Below are positions 32,505-41,420 of a DNA stretch of 48,150 nucleotides, one piece after another (position 1 is the stretch's first letter; every line of letters begins with the position of its first letter). The translations under genes and the position numbers were made by a program. This DNA comes from JAQBYK01 sp964499425 (GTDB lineage: Bacteria > Patescibacteriota > Gracilibacteria > UBA1369 > LOWO2-01-FULL-3): the NCBI GenBank assembly GCA_964499425.1, contig CAZCLD010000004.1:1-48150 (forward strand), in the 5' to 3' direction. Below the pieces are notes generated by a model, which saw nothing but the letters and a program-made list of their open reading frames with translations, was not told the DNA's origin and made no database searches.

Positions 32505-35216
32505 ATGTTAAAAAAATACCTGCCTCGAAGAGAAAGCGGCTTCTTAAAAAGACTGGCATTCTGGGCTATCACGATATTCATCGGGCTTTTTTGCCTGGGA
32601 ATAATCACCTTTGCAGGACTAATTGGAATCCTCTCAATCGGACTCCCTGATGTCACAAGCTTAGAGAACTTAACGGCCGCCCAGTCTACCCAGATCTTCG
32701 ACAGAGAAGGTGAGCTCTTATACACAATCCACGGAGATGAAAATAGAGAGCAGGTCCCCCTAGCAGACATCTCAAAGAATCTAATTGCAGCAACAATCGC
32801 AATGGAGGATGACGAGTTTTACGAGCACAAAGGCTTTGACATCTGGGCTCTCGGCAGAGTAGGGCTGCATGAGATTTTCGGCATAGGAAAAGCACGCGGG
32901 GGCTCCACAATCACTCAGCAATACATAAAGAACACATTTCTATCTTCCGAAAGAACATACACAAGAAAGGCAAAAGAATTAATTCTAGCTATCCGAACCG
33001 AAAGAGAATACAGCAAAGATGAAATTCTTGAGCTCTATCTCAATCGCATTCCTTACGGAAACAACTCCTACGGAATACAAAAGGCTTCACAGGTATATTT
33101 TGGCAAAGACGCAATAGATTTGACTGTAGGCGAAAGTGCAATGCTTGCATCGCTTCCACAGGCTCCAAGCAGATATAATCCTTACGGACAAAACAAGTAT
33201 TCACACCTACTCAAAGAGTTTACTGAAGAAGAGCTTTCATATCGAAAAATCGAAAGTGAATTCGATTTAGAAATTGAAGAATACAGCCGCGGACTCATAG
33301 GGCAGCACGTCAATCTTGGCAATGATCAAAGCGTATACATTGCAGGCCGCAGCGATTTAGTTTTAAGGAGAATGTTCGAATTAGGAACAATAACAGCAGA
33401 TGAGCGGCTTGATGCTCTAAACGAAATCCAGGGAATAGAATTTAACGACTACCGCGAACCGATCAAACACCCACACTTTGTACTCTACATAAAACAAATT
33501 CTCGAAGACAAATATGGAAAGGACGTAGTAGAACAAGGCGGACTAAAAGTCTATACAACCCTAGATGGAGAATTACAAGCTGTCGCTGAAGAAACAGCCA
33601 CAGAAAGACAAGCAACAAATCTAAGCAAATTTGGTGCAAATAACATGTCCATCGTGTCAATCAACCCTAAGACTGGTGAGATTTTGGCAATGGTCGGATC
33701 CATCGACTACTTCGACGAGGAGATAGACGGCAATGTAAATGTTTCACTAAGGCCTCGTCAACCTGGCTCATCCTTCAAGCCAATCGCATATGCACAAGCA
33801 TTTTACAATGGCTACGCGCCTGGAAATGTTATTCATGATATTCCTACAAAAATTGGGCCAGACAAACCAGAGAATTACGACGGCGAATGGCAAGGTCAAA
33901 TTTCAATGCGCACAGCACTTGGACAATCTAGAAACATCCCAGCGATAAAGACATATTTCTTAGCTGGCGAACAAGACCAAATAATCGACCTAGCCGAAAA
34001 AATGGGCATCACAACACTAAACAAAAAACATAGCTACGGCTACCCACTTGCCCTCGGAGCAGGAGAAATCCCTCTCATAGAAATGGTTACTGCATACGGT
34101 GTATTTGCAAACAATGGCAAGCTGCCTGAGTTAACAGGGATCATGAAAGTAGAAAATGCGAATGGGGACGTCTTGGAAGAATGGAAGCCAAAAGAATTTG
34201 AAGAAGTTGTAGATCCGCAAATCGCATACCTCATAAACAGTATCCTTTCCGGACAAGAGTATTCTGTTGGACCAAGATTATTTGTCGACGGCCACGTAAA
34301 CGCCGCAAAAACGGGAACCAGCACAAAAGAAAACAAGAAAGAAGCCGGCGGCTCAGACGTACGTCCTTCAGACGCCTGGACAATTGGCTACACTCCAAGC
34401 GTAGTCACGGGCGTATGGATAGGCAATTCCGATGGATCAGGGCTAGGCTATAGCGCAAACGGCTACGATGCAGCATCCCCAGTTTTCAACGCGGTAATGA
34501 CAAAAGCCCTCGAGGGAAAAGCTGCTGAACCATTTCCCGAACCCAAAGGTCTAAAACACGTCGAGGTAGGAAAATTCTCGGGGAAATTACCTGGGCCACA
34601 AACACCTGCGTCAATGATAGTAAAAGAAATTTTTCCCAACTTTGCTATTCCAACAGAAATTGAGAACATCTACTTCACTGTAAAACTAGATAAAATAACT
34701 GGTTTACTTGCAACCGAGTTCACCCCTGAAGAAGCAGTAGAAGATGTAACCTTCCAAAACTATGAGCCTGTTGCAAATCTACTAAATTGGGAGCAAGAGA
34801 TAAAAGATTACTACCAGGGTCACGGCAAAGAAGGCGAAATCGTAAGGGTTGGATTTCCTCCAACAGAATACGACAACCTTCATACGGCAGAAACAGCAAT
34901 GGCTAAGCCAACAATCACCATTGTCGATCCTGTTTCCCAAACAGCTTTAGAACCAGGGAGATTCCAGGTACAAGTCAACGCAAGCGCACCACATGGAGTA
35001 AAAATAGTCGAATACTATATCGACAACGAAATGAAGTTTTCCTCCCTTACCGCGCCCTACCCCGGATTTTTGAATATAGCTAACTACTTCAAGCCTGGCT
35101 CAAAACACCTTGTAGTCGCCAAAGTAATCGACGAGCTTGGCTATAGCGCACAATCCGCGATTGAGATTAAAGTAGCTGGTGCAGAACCAGAAGAGGAAGA
35201 CGATCCAGAAGAATAG
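32505..35216 (+). CDS. Class A penicillin-binding protein (PBP1A type)
   Basis: From the ATG at 32505 the protein has 903 residues; the frame opens two codons earlier at a TTG. A cytosolic tail and one membrane anchor (about 15-45) precede a GT51 glycosyltransferase domain with IAMEDDEFYEHKGFD and RGGSTITQQYIKNTFL. The transpeptidase domain has the active serine in RQPGSSFKPIAYA (SxxK) and AAKTGTST (KTG). The C-terminus adds a beta-sandwich, Ig-like domain (about 800-885) and an acidic end. It polymerises and crosslinks peptidoglycan outside the membrane. TAGTAT ends 6 nt before the ATG, so a leaderless start is possible. Confidence 0.94.
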   Translation: MLKKYLPRRESGFLKRLAFWAITIFIGLFCLGIITFAGLIGILSIGLPDVTSLENLTAAQSTQIFDREGELLYTIHGDENREQVPLADISKNLIAATIAMEDDEFYEHKGFDIWALGRVGLHEIFGIGKARGGSTITQQYIKNTFLSSERTYTRKAKELILAIRTEREYSKDEILELYLNRIPYGNNSYGIQKASQVYFGKDAIDLTVGESAMLASLPQAPSRYNPYGQNKYSHLLKEFTEEELSYRKIESEFDLEIEEYSRGLIGQHVNLGNDQSVYIAGRSDLVLRRMFELGTITADERLDALNEIQGIEFNDYREPIKHPHFVLYIKQILEDKYGKDVVEQGGLKVYTTLDGELQAVAEETATERQATNLSKFGANNMSIVSINPKTGEILAMVGSIDYFDEEIDGNVNVSLRPRQPGSSFKPIAYAQAFYNGYAPGNVIHDIPTKIGPDKPENYDGEWQGQISMRTALGQSRNIPAIKTYFLAGEQDQIIDLAEKMGITTLNKKHSYGYPLALGAGEIPLIEMVTAYGVFANNGKLPELTGIMKVENANGDVLEEWKPKEFEEVVDPQIAYLINSILSGQEYSVGPRLFVDGHVNAAKTGTSTKENKKEAGGSDVRPSDAWTIGYTPSVVTGVWIGNSDGSGLGYSANGYDAASPVFNAVMTKALEGKAAEPFPEPKGLKHVEVGKFSGKLPGPQTPASMIVKEIFPNFAIPTEIENIYFTVKLDKITGLLATEFTPEEAVEDVTFQNYEPVANLLNWEQEIKDYYQGHGKEGEIVRVGFPPTEYDNLHTAETAMAKPTITIVDPVSQTALEPGRFQVQVNASAPHGVKIVEYYIDNEMKFSSLTAPYPGFLNIANYFKPGSKHLVVAKVIDELGYSAQSAIEIKVAGAEPEEEDDPEE

Positions 35217-35237
35217 AGCATTTTTCAACACAGCGCA

Positions 35238-35266
35238 TTGTTCCAGAAGGGGTTTTGTGTTATAAT
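35238..35266 (+). promoter_or_regulatory. Promoter of the ion-channel gene
   Basis: TTGTTC (35238-35243), 17-nt spacer and a perfect TATAAT (35261-35266). The predicted leader to the ATG at 35287 is about 14 nt. Confidence 0.55.
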
Positions 35267-35286
35267 AATATGATTTTTGCATCTCT

Positions 35287-36300
35287 ATGCTTTATACAAA
35301 CGAAAAACTAGAGGAATTAAGACACAGATGGCTTACCCCAAAAGGCAAAAAGTTCGTGCAAATAATAAAAAAGTCCCGCTGTTATCTCAGCCCCGTCCTT
35401 TACCGTCAGAAAGTACATAATTTCCCGAACATAAAAGACGCAGAAGTGGAGGATGGCATCGATCTCAGAGGAATAAATTTGTCTGGTTTCGACTTTAGAG
35501 TTCCCATTAAAGACGGCGACGATGGCTTTTCTGAGGACGTTGCAATCTTGTCAGAAATACACTTTGAGGGTGCTATCCTAAAGCACTGCAATTTCCAAGA
35601 AGGAAAGATTCATAATTGTTTTTTTGAAGATACCGAAATCCTACATTCAGAATTCAAAGGTGCTACAGTAAACAACTGTAATTTCGACCAAGCTAATTGT
35701 ACTGGAATAAATTTGCGCAGCGCTAAGCTAATTAATTGCAGCTTTGCAGACACGACAATCAAAGACGTCACGCTAGACTCGACCATCGTAGATCAAAAAA
35801 CCACTTTCGGGAAAACACTAAAAACTGAAAAAGACGACAGCTTCCATTTTGCGTCAATCGAATACAAGCAAATAAAGGAAATGTACAAAAACTCAAGTCT
35901 CCACGAAATAGCAGACCACTATCACTATAGAGAAATGGTTTCAAAGAGGAAAATCACGAAAAAAAGCAGTCCCATGAGATGGCTAAATTATTTTTTTGGT
36001 GATCTTCTCTGCAAATACGGAACATCATTTACGAGGGTGTTGCTATGGTCAGCCCTACTAATAATGATCTGCGCTGCCCTACTGAGCATAAACAAAAGCC
36101 TCCTATATCAAAATGTCCAAACCGGTTCGTCTTTCATCGATTCCCTTTATTTTAGCATAGTAACATTTACAACCCTCGGATATGGAGACTTCCATGCTGT
36201 TGGCGCTATGCGATTTGTGGCAGCGGCAGAAGCCTTCCTCGGCGCAGCCCTGATGGCACTTTTTACAGTTATTGTTGCAAGAAATATCATAAGAGACTAG
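35287..36300 (+). CDS. Pentapeptide-repeat potassium channel
   Basis: This 337-residue protein joins two domains. The first (about 55-170) is a run of pentapeptide repeats, A/C-N/D-L/F-x-x (for example IDLRGINLSGFDF and CNFDQANCTGINLRSAKL), which fold as a right-handed helix. The second is a two-transmembrane channel module: a hydrophobic helix near residue 255, a pore loop with selectivity filter TTLGYGDF and a second helix. No ligand-binding RCK domain is present, so the repeat domain may be the cytosolic gate or a contact surface. The last codon and stop lie in the left arm of a large inverted repeat. Confidence 0.85.
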   Translation: MLYTNEKLEELRHRWLTPKGKKFVQIIKKSRCYLSPVLYRQKVHNFPNIKDAEVEDGIDLRGINLSGFDFRVPIKDGDDGFSEDVAILSEIHFEGAILKHCNFQEGKIHNCFFEDTEILHSEFKGATVNNCNFDQANCTGINLRSAKLINCSFADTTIKDVTLDSTIVDQKTTFGKTLKTEKDDSFHFASIEYKQIKEMYKNSSLHEIADHYHYREMVSKRKITKKSSPMRWLNYFFGDLLCKYGTSFTRVLLWSALLIMICAALLSINKSLLYQNVQTGSSFIDSLYFSIVTFTTLGYGDFHAVGAMRFVAAAEAFLGAALMALFTVIVARNIIRD

Positions 36301-36479
36301 GTTGCATTAGTATACTTTGTTTGAGCGAATTGGAGAACTTTTGTTTTGAAGAAAGCGTTAAAAAATTGCACTGTTTGACCCGCCAAAGGCGGGGAGTTTG
36401 CAATTTTTAGCTTTCGAAGCCAGGATTTCATCAAAAGTTTGACTGAGCGTAAAATGGAGTATACTAATGCAACCTAGTC
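36295..36479. repeat. 185-bp palindromic element with perfect 22-bp terminal arms
   Basis: The arm at 36295-36316 (GACTAGGTTGC...TATACT) is repeated in perfect inverse at 36458-36479. Inside are weaker matching arms: AACTTTTG with CAAAAGTT, and AAAAATTGCA with TGCAATTTTT. The centre is CCCGCC-AAA-GGCGGG followed by T's, which could act as a terminator. It resembles a MITE or other small hairpin element. The left arm contains the stop codon of the channel gene and the right arm contains the -10 of the next gene. No clear target-site duplication is visible, and no coding sequence fits inside. Confidence 0.8.
36438..36465 (+). promoter_or_regulatory. Promoter of the methyltransferase gene, partly in the palindrome arm
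   Basis: TTTGAC (36438-36443), 16-nt spacer and TATACT (36460-36465). The -10 is formed by the right arm of the palindrome. It lies just 1 nt before the ATG at 36467, which argues for the downstream ATG at 36491 as the true start. Confidence 0.5.
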
Positions 36480-36490
36480 CTGATATATCC

Positions 36491-37045
36491 ATGCAACAAA
36501 AACCAAAAAATCTCCTCAAGTCCCTCGAGAAGACTCGCCACAAATATTGGAATATTGACCGCACAACTGGCCAGTTCCTAAATCTCTTAATCAAGACTCG
36601 TAAATACAAGACTGTCTTAGAAATTGGAACTTCCAATGGCTACAGCGCCCTTTGGATAGCGGAAGCCCTTACTCAAACAGGGGGGCATCTCTACACAATG
36701 GAATCCCACAAAAAAGATCGGTATCTTCGCGCAAAAGAGAACTTCGAGAAATCTGGTTTAAAAAATATCACCCTCATCCTCGGACATGCACCTGAAGATA
36801 TCCCCTCAACACCTCACAAATTTGATCTGGCCTTCTTCGACGCTACCAAGCATGAACATGAATGCTACTTCAAAGCCCTAGAAAATCGCATAAAGAACGG
36901 TGGACTCATAATTACTGACAACCTGTGTTCCCACAAAACCGCTCTCACCTCTTACAAGAAAGCTCTCCTTTCATCAAAAAATTGGGAATCAACTTACTTG
37001 GACATTGGAGCCGGACTTATGATAAGCAAAAAAACAGCTTGCTAA
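36491..37045 (+). CDS. SAM-dependent O-methyltransferase-like protein
   Basis: From the ATG at 36491 the product has 184 residues; an in-frame ATG at 36467 sits directly on the promoter and is rejected. It has a class I methyltransferase fold: motif I TVLEIGTSNGYSALWIAEA, an acidic strand end in YTMESHKKDRY and FDLAFFDATKHEH with the aspartate that often binds metal in the catechol-O-methyltransferase family, then GGLIITDNLCSHK. These features match the O-methyltransferase family 3/24 group. The acceptor is unknown. The following gene starts 50 bp later. Confidence 0.82.
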   Translation: MQQKPKNLLKSLEKTRHKYWNIDRTTGQFLNLLIKTRKYKTVLEIGTSNGYSALWIAEALTQTGGHLYTMESHKKDRYLRAKENFEKSGLKNITLILGHAPEDIPSTPHKFDLAFFDATKHEHECYFKALENRIKNGGLIITDNLCSHKTALTSYKKALLSSKNWESTYLDIGAGLMISKKTAC

Positions 37046-37094
37046 AGCCTTTTTCATTCGCTAAACTCCATTTCCTAACTTTAACTAAAGAACA

Positions 37095-37670
37095 ATGGCT
37101 AAAAGACAACTTGAACCAATCCCTGGTCCCGAAGCAAGAGAGCTGGAAACTCACGAAGAGTTTCGCGAAGCCCGTACACTTTTACCACGACACCTTATCG
37201 TAAATACTCCCGATGGCTCTAAAAACCTAGAGATTTTTGAGGTTGAACCGTTTGCAGAAATTCTTACTCCAGATGATAAAAGAATTTTTGACGCTAAACC
37301 AAGGACACGAGGAGAAGTAATCGTTCTCTGGAGAAGAGGTAATCCAAAATTTAACATCGTCGTAGACCCAAATGAAGGAACCATCGTTTGTATCCGAACA
37401 TGCAAGCTAGACGACAAAGAAGTTAATGCAAGCCAATTATTGGCTTTACTGGGACTAACCAAGGCAAATCAGGGGGGATACACGGGCCTTCGAACCACTG
37501 TCGCTCAAAGAGTCGATGGTCAACAAACCTATACCAACGATCCTCAGGCAGAACTAAGAATCGCCCAGCTAGCAGAAACTGCTGGAACAGTATTAAACAT
37601 CAGAAAAAACATTTCCGCACGAACTGTCGCCAATAGCCTTGGAGTATTCGTAAATGCCGATCGAGTTTAG
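37095..37670 (+). CDS. Hypothetical protein, 191 residues
   Basis: I do not recognise this protein. It begins MAKRQLEPIPGPEARELE and has a central segment with VIVLWRRGNPKFNIVVDPN that reads as a small alpha/beta unit. A C-terminal half rich in helix contains AELRIAQLAETAGTVLN and ARTVANSLGVF. There is no signal peptide or membrane segment. It is probably cotranscribed with the methyltransferase. Its stop is 2 bp from the stop of the converging helicase gene. Confidence 0.65.
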   Translation: MAKRQLEPIPGPEARELETHEEFREARTLLPRHLIVNTPDGSKNLEIFEVEPFAEILTPDDKRIFDAKPRTRGEVIVLWRRGNPKFNIVVDPNEGTIVCIRTCKLDDKEVNASQLLALLGLTKANQGGYTGLRTTVAQRVDGQQTYTNDPQAELRIAQLAETAGTVLNIRKNISARTVANSLGVFVNADRV

Positions 37671-37672
37671 AT

Positions 37673-40600
37673 TCATTCGTCTACACCGTCATCGCCCGCA
37701 GGCTCATCGTCATCACTTGCGGATTCATCATCATCGCTTGCAGGTTCATCAAAAACGTAGAACAACTGCTTAGGCTCAACAGGGTCTGAAGCCAAGATAA
37801 ATCCAGGGCTATCACCACCGTAGTCTACCGGTGTAATTCCTCGACGCCCAAGTTCCGTACTTACGTCCGCAGGCAGCCCATGCAAAGAATCACCATTTTC
37901 TCGATAAACACCTTCAAGGTATTCTCTTGTAGCTAAGACTTCCCTCATAAATGCTTCTTGCTGTCTCTTTTTTTCATCAACTCCAGCTTCAAACTCAAAG
38001 CCAAGAGAATTAATTTGGAACTGAGTATGAATATATCCCTCATCTCGCCGACCATCATCTCCACATTGACCCTTTCTCTTGCCTCCTTTGCTTTTTTTCA
38101 TCCGTTTTGTTCGAGTCATCTTTAAGTCTTTCAAATCAAGTCCCTCAATATTTGGCTGCCGCTTTTTCTTAACCACAATTGTATAATTCTCAAAATTATT
38201 ATCGCTCGAATCAGTATCTGTCGAATTCGCTCTGCCCGTGAAATCCTTTAAAGCCTCAAAACCAAAATGTTTTTCGAGCTGATCTGTAAAACTCAAGGCT
38301 TCCTCAGAAGAGCACGCATTGCTAGGCAGTGTCATAACAGCAATTCCGTCCGTCTTGAGAACACGGTTTAATTCTAATAGAGTCCCTACTCTTTCATCCT
38401 TATGTAAATCCTTCGTCCTTTGTCCCAGCTTGGTGCAATATATGGACATCCCCAGGTTAATCGCAGTAAACATCCCATCGGGATAAGTAGCTTGCATGTC
38501 TGTAAACGACCCCTTCTTTACTCTAGGCTTATGGTCTGGATTCTTTTTCTTCATTATTTCTTTTCCTGCTTCCAACATATATCCATTCAAGTCCAAATTA
38601 AAAATTGTCCTCGCCCTGCCATCTCCTATATCAGCCAGCGTGTTTTCTAACGCTAGATGGCCACAACCAAGATCTCCATAGCTCCCCTGCTTGATGTGAC
38701 CAGCATCTTCAAGGTGCTTCCAAAGACCAGCCGTAAACCTGCCGTTATTTCCACCATAGCCTCTTTCCCAAACACGCACATAAAGCTCCGCAAATTCCTG
38801 CCCATGCTGCTCAAAAAATTGCGACAACTTTGCTTCTCCCAAGCCATCAATGTATGAGAAGATTCTATTAAGTTTCTGCGCGTCTGTCATGGTCTTGTTG
38901 CGAACAATAGTGCCTAGGTAAACTCTTCCTCTGTTGACAACAATTTCCTTAGAAAAGTCTCCGCGCTTAGCTAAGGCAACATCATCATCGGTAAGCGCGC
39001 CTCCATATTTTAGAAGCTGCGTTTCTGCATATTTCTCTTCAGAGTGCCTCCAAATCCCCTCATGCACAGTTCTCAAAACTGTCATTAACGTCACCTTTGC
39101 CTCCTTGTTCCCCTCTCTTGCAAAACGCTTTACCAATTGGGCAAAATCGGGTTTGTTCCAGCTCGGATTTAAACAAATGGCACTGGATATATGAGAAAGA
39201 TCAATTCCAACCCTAATTATGTCTCCCATAGCTACGATTACTGTTTTCGAACCTCTTCTTTTGGAGGCTTCAAATGCAGCTTTTCGCTCCGGTTTTTTTG
39301 TGTTTCCATCTATCAAAAACACATCAACGTCTTCACCCAAGTGTTCTTTTAGCTTCTTAACCAAGCTTATTCCTGGCAAAGAAACATGCTCCCGAAGAAG
39401 CCCATGTTTAAGCTCGTTTTCAGCAATAACTACAACGTCTTCTTCTGCTAAAACCTTGTCTACTTTCGTACAAAGACTCTCTATAAACGAGGACTTTACA
39501 CCAGGGGTCGCAACAAAAAGACCTGGGTTTATAGCGCACAAGTATAGCAACTGCAGCTTTCTTCCGTGCTCCAGATCTTCATCCTGCAAAATAGCGTCAT
39601 AAACAGCTCTTTCCTCTGGCCCTAATTCAACATCAAGTGCTTCAACGTGTTTTTCCCAATCTTCAGGTTCGTCCAAAAGCACAATCATGTCGCTAACTGC
39701 ATTTCTAAGAGCAAGTGTTCCCTTTTTCCTGATCGCCGCTTTAACGGAGCTGGTCTCTCCATAGGTCTCATTGTCCCAAAGTCTTAGCTGTGCTACAAGG
39801 TCATCCGGTCTATTAGGGGTAGAATTTCCTGAAAGCATAGCCATATACCCTTCGTCATAGAGGCCGGGAATACCAGTGGCCATCTCCAGCAATCCTTTTG
39901 CATTTCGTCCATCAAGCTTTCGCGCATCTTGGATTTCGTCAACAGTCATAAAGTCAAACTCGCGCTTTTTGACTTCATCGATTATTCGCTGACCATCAAC
40001 ACTACTGCCAAACATGCTGTAAGGGAAAAAGACTATTTCACAATCAAGCGCTTTCTGAAGGGCCACGTTGTCCATCCCAGCTTCTATTACTCCAACCGTA
40101 GGCTCATGTCCCTTTTTATAGTATTTTTTAGGCCGCGCCTTTAGCTGGTCAACCAACTCCCCCGGTGGGCAAACAAACAACATCTTCTTAGCACCTACAT
40201 GCTCCTTGGCCAGAAAGGCCGCTCCTGTTTTACCTTTGTCCATAAAAAACTCCAGGAGCTTTCTGCGGTTACGCGGATTCTCTCGAGTCTCTTCATCCAT
40301 TCCAACCAAAGCCTCGGGAGCACCACTAATTTCCATCATCGCGATCCTCTGTCTAAGTGACGGGAAAAAGTGCGTCTCTCCAAATTTATCCCTCAGAGAA
40401 GTAACCATCCTTGGAGGATTCTTTATTTCAAGAACTTTTTCAAAATAAAGCATCACCTCGCCAAAAAACTGCTTATGTTCGTCTACATCCATGTCCAACT
40501 TAGCTTTCAGGATTCTACCAACAGTCGCCTTCACCCTCCTAAGCGCCGCCTTGTGGGCTACAACTGAGCCACTATCGTGCTCCGCTTTCACAAGCTCCCT

Positions 40601-41419
40601 ATAAACATGATTCCTGATTCTAATAAACATCCACCGCCTAATACTCGGCAATTTCAACATAGCCTCTGGAACGTTAGCAGCATCATTCAAGTTAGGCTTT
40701 GGGACTTTACATCTTCCCAAATACTCAGACATGATTCCCACTGCTCTAGAGAATTCCGTGCCTTTCACGGCACCTATTGATATTAGAAATTCCGCAACAA
40801 TTTCCGGCCCCATTTTAAGAGCCAGGTCCCTGTAAGGTTTAACCTTCTCTAGCAATGCTTTTTCCCGAGACATGATTTGCACAATCTCAAATCTGCCTTT
40901 TAAGTCAGCAGGCAGCATTTCCCTCAAAAGACTCCATTTTTCAACTCGTGTGTCACGATCGGTGATAAGTTCCCTAACACGATCGTACAACTCAGGTTCT
41001 TGCATCCTTATCCATTTCTGGTCAAATCCCTCCCCCTCAGGAACACCACGTCGCACCACCGGGATCAGCCTTGCGACCTGTTTGGCAAGCTCAGTTTCAT
41101 TACTCACTTGTCGAAGAGCCTCAGCATCTCCCCATAAACCACCCTTTTTATTTGAATAAAACGTTTCTATCAACAATATTAAGACCCTCTCCCTGGTTTC
41201 TGCTATTGCCTCGCCCATTTCTTTAGGAATACTCAATTCCTGATCAGCTGCTGTACACAAATCAAAGATCTCTGAAACATCATTGAAATTCACGCCTCTA
41301 AACCTCCTGTTAAACTGAAGCACGAGCCTTCCCACGTCAACTCGCAAATCTGGCCTAGCCACGCCGAATTCAGCAGCTTGTTGCGTTATAACTCTTTGTA
41401 CTTCTCGAGAATCTAACAT
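37673..41419 (-). CDS. SNF2-type helicase fused to a class I methyltransferase
   Basis: The 1248-residue protein has an unrecognised N-terminal helical region (1-380) and a superfamily 2 ATPase core: motif I MDKGKTGAA (394-402; the usual first Gly of the Walker A is missing), motif II VDEIQ (493-497), motif III LSGNSTPNRP, the SNF2-like LGPEERAVYDAIL, and motifs V/VI VGIDLSHISSAICLNPSWNK...QLVKRFAREGN (738-771). A complete SAM-binding fold follows (about 905-1090) with motif I YGDLGCGHLA, acidic FNLDLN and ELNRVLKTDGIAVMTLPS, as in type 11 methyltransferases; no NPPY or DPPY motif of amino-DNA methyltransferases is present. The end is acidic (SDDDES repeats). It starts 1 bp after the stop of the 946-residue partner. 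A role in DNA or RNA remodelling with modification is inference. Confidence 0.82.
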   Translation of the reverse strand: MLDSREVQRVITQQAAEFGVARPDLRVDVGRLVLQFNRRFRGVNFNDVSEIFDLCTAADQELSIPKEMGEAIAETRERVLILLIETFYSNKKGGLWGDAEALRQVSNETELAKQVARLIPVVRRGVPEGEGFDQKWIRMQEPELYDRVRELITDRDTRVEKWSLLREMLPADLKGRFEIVQIMSREKALLEKVKPYRDLALKMGPEIVAEFLISIGAVKGTEFSRAVGIMSEYLGRCKVPKPNLNDAANVPEAMLKLPSIRRWMFIRIRNHVYRELVKAEHDSGSVVAHKAALRRVKATVGRILKAKLDMDVDEHKQFFGEVMLYFEKVLEIKNPPRMVTSLRDKFGETHFFPSLRQRIAMMEISGAPEALVGMDEETRENPRNRRKLLEFFMDKGKTGAAFLAKEHVGAKKMLFVCPPGELVDQLKARPKKYYKKGHEPTVGVIEAGMDNVALQKALDCEIVFFPYSMFGSSVDGQRIIDEVKKREFDFMTVDEIQDARKLDGRNAKGLLEMATGIPGLYDEGYMAMLSGNSTPNRPDDLVAQLRLWDNETYGETSSVKAAIRKKGTLALRNAVSDMIVLLDEPEDWEKHVEALDVELGPEERAVYDAILQDEDLEHGRKLQLLYLCAINPGLFVATPGVKSSFIESLCTKVDKVLAEEDVVVIAENELKHGLLREHVSLPGISLVKKLKEHLGEDVDVFLIDGNTKKPERKAAFEASKRRGSKTVIVAMGDIIRVGIDLSHISSAICLNPSWNKPDFAQLVKRFAREGNKEAKVTLMTVLRTVHEGIWRHSEEKYAETQLLKYGGALTDDDVALAKRGDFSKEIVVNRGRVYLGTIVRNKTMTDAQKLNRIFSYIDGLGEAKLSQFFEQHGQEFAELYVRVWERGYGGNNGRFTAGLWKHLEDAGHIKQGSYGDLGCGHLALENTLADIGDGRARTIFNLDLNGYMLEAGKEIMKKKNPDHKPRVKKGSFTDMQATYPDGMFTAINLGMSIYCTKLGQRTKDLHKDERVGTLLELNRVLKTDGIAVMTLPSNACSSEEALSFTDQLEKHFGFEALKDFTGRANSTDTDSSDNNFENYTIVVKKKRQPNIEGLDLKDLKMTRTKRMKKSKGGKRKGQCGDDGRRDEGYIHTQFQINSLGFEFEAGVDEKKRQQEAFMREVLATREYLEGVYRENGDSLHGLPADVSTELGRRGITPVDYGGDSPGFILASDPVEPKQLFYVFDEPASDDDESASDDDEPAGDDGVDE

Positions 41420-41420
41420 A

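Noticed and set aside
37673..41419. Restriction-modification enzyme
   Set aside because: There is a methyltransferase fold and a helicase but no amino-methyltransferase motif, no nuclease motif and no specificity domain.
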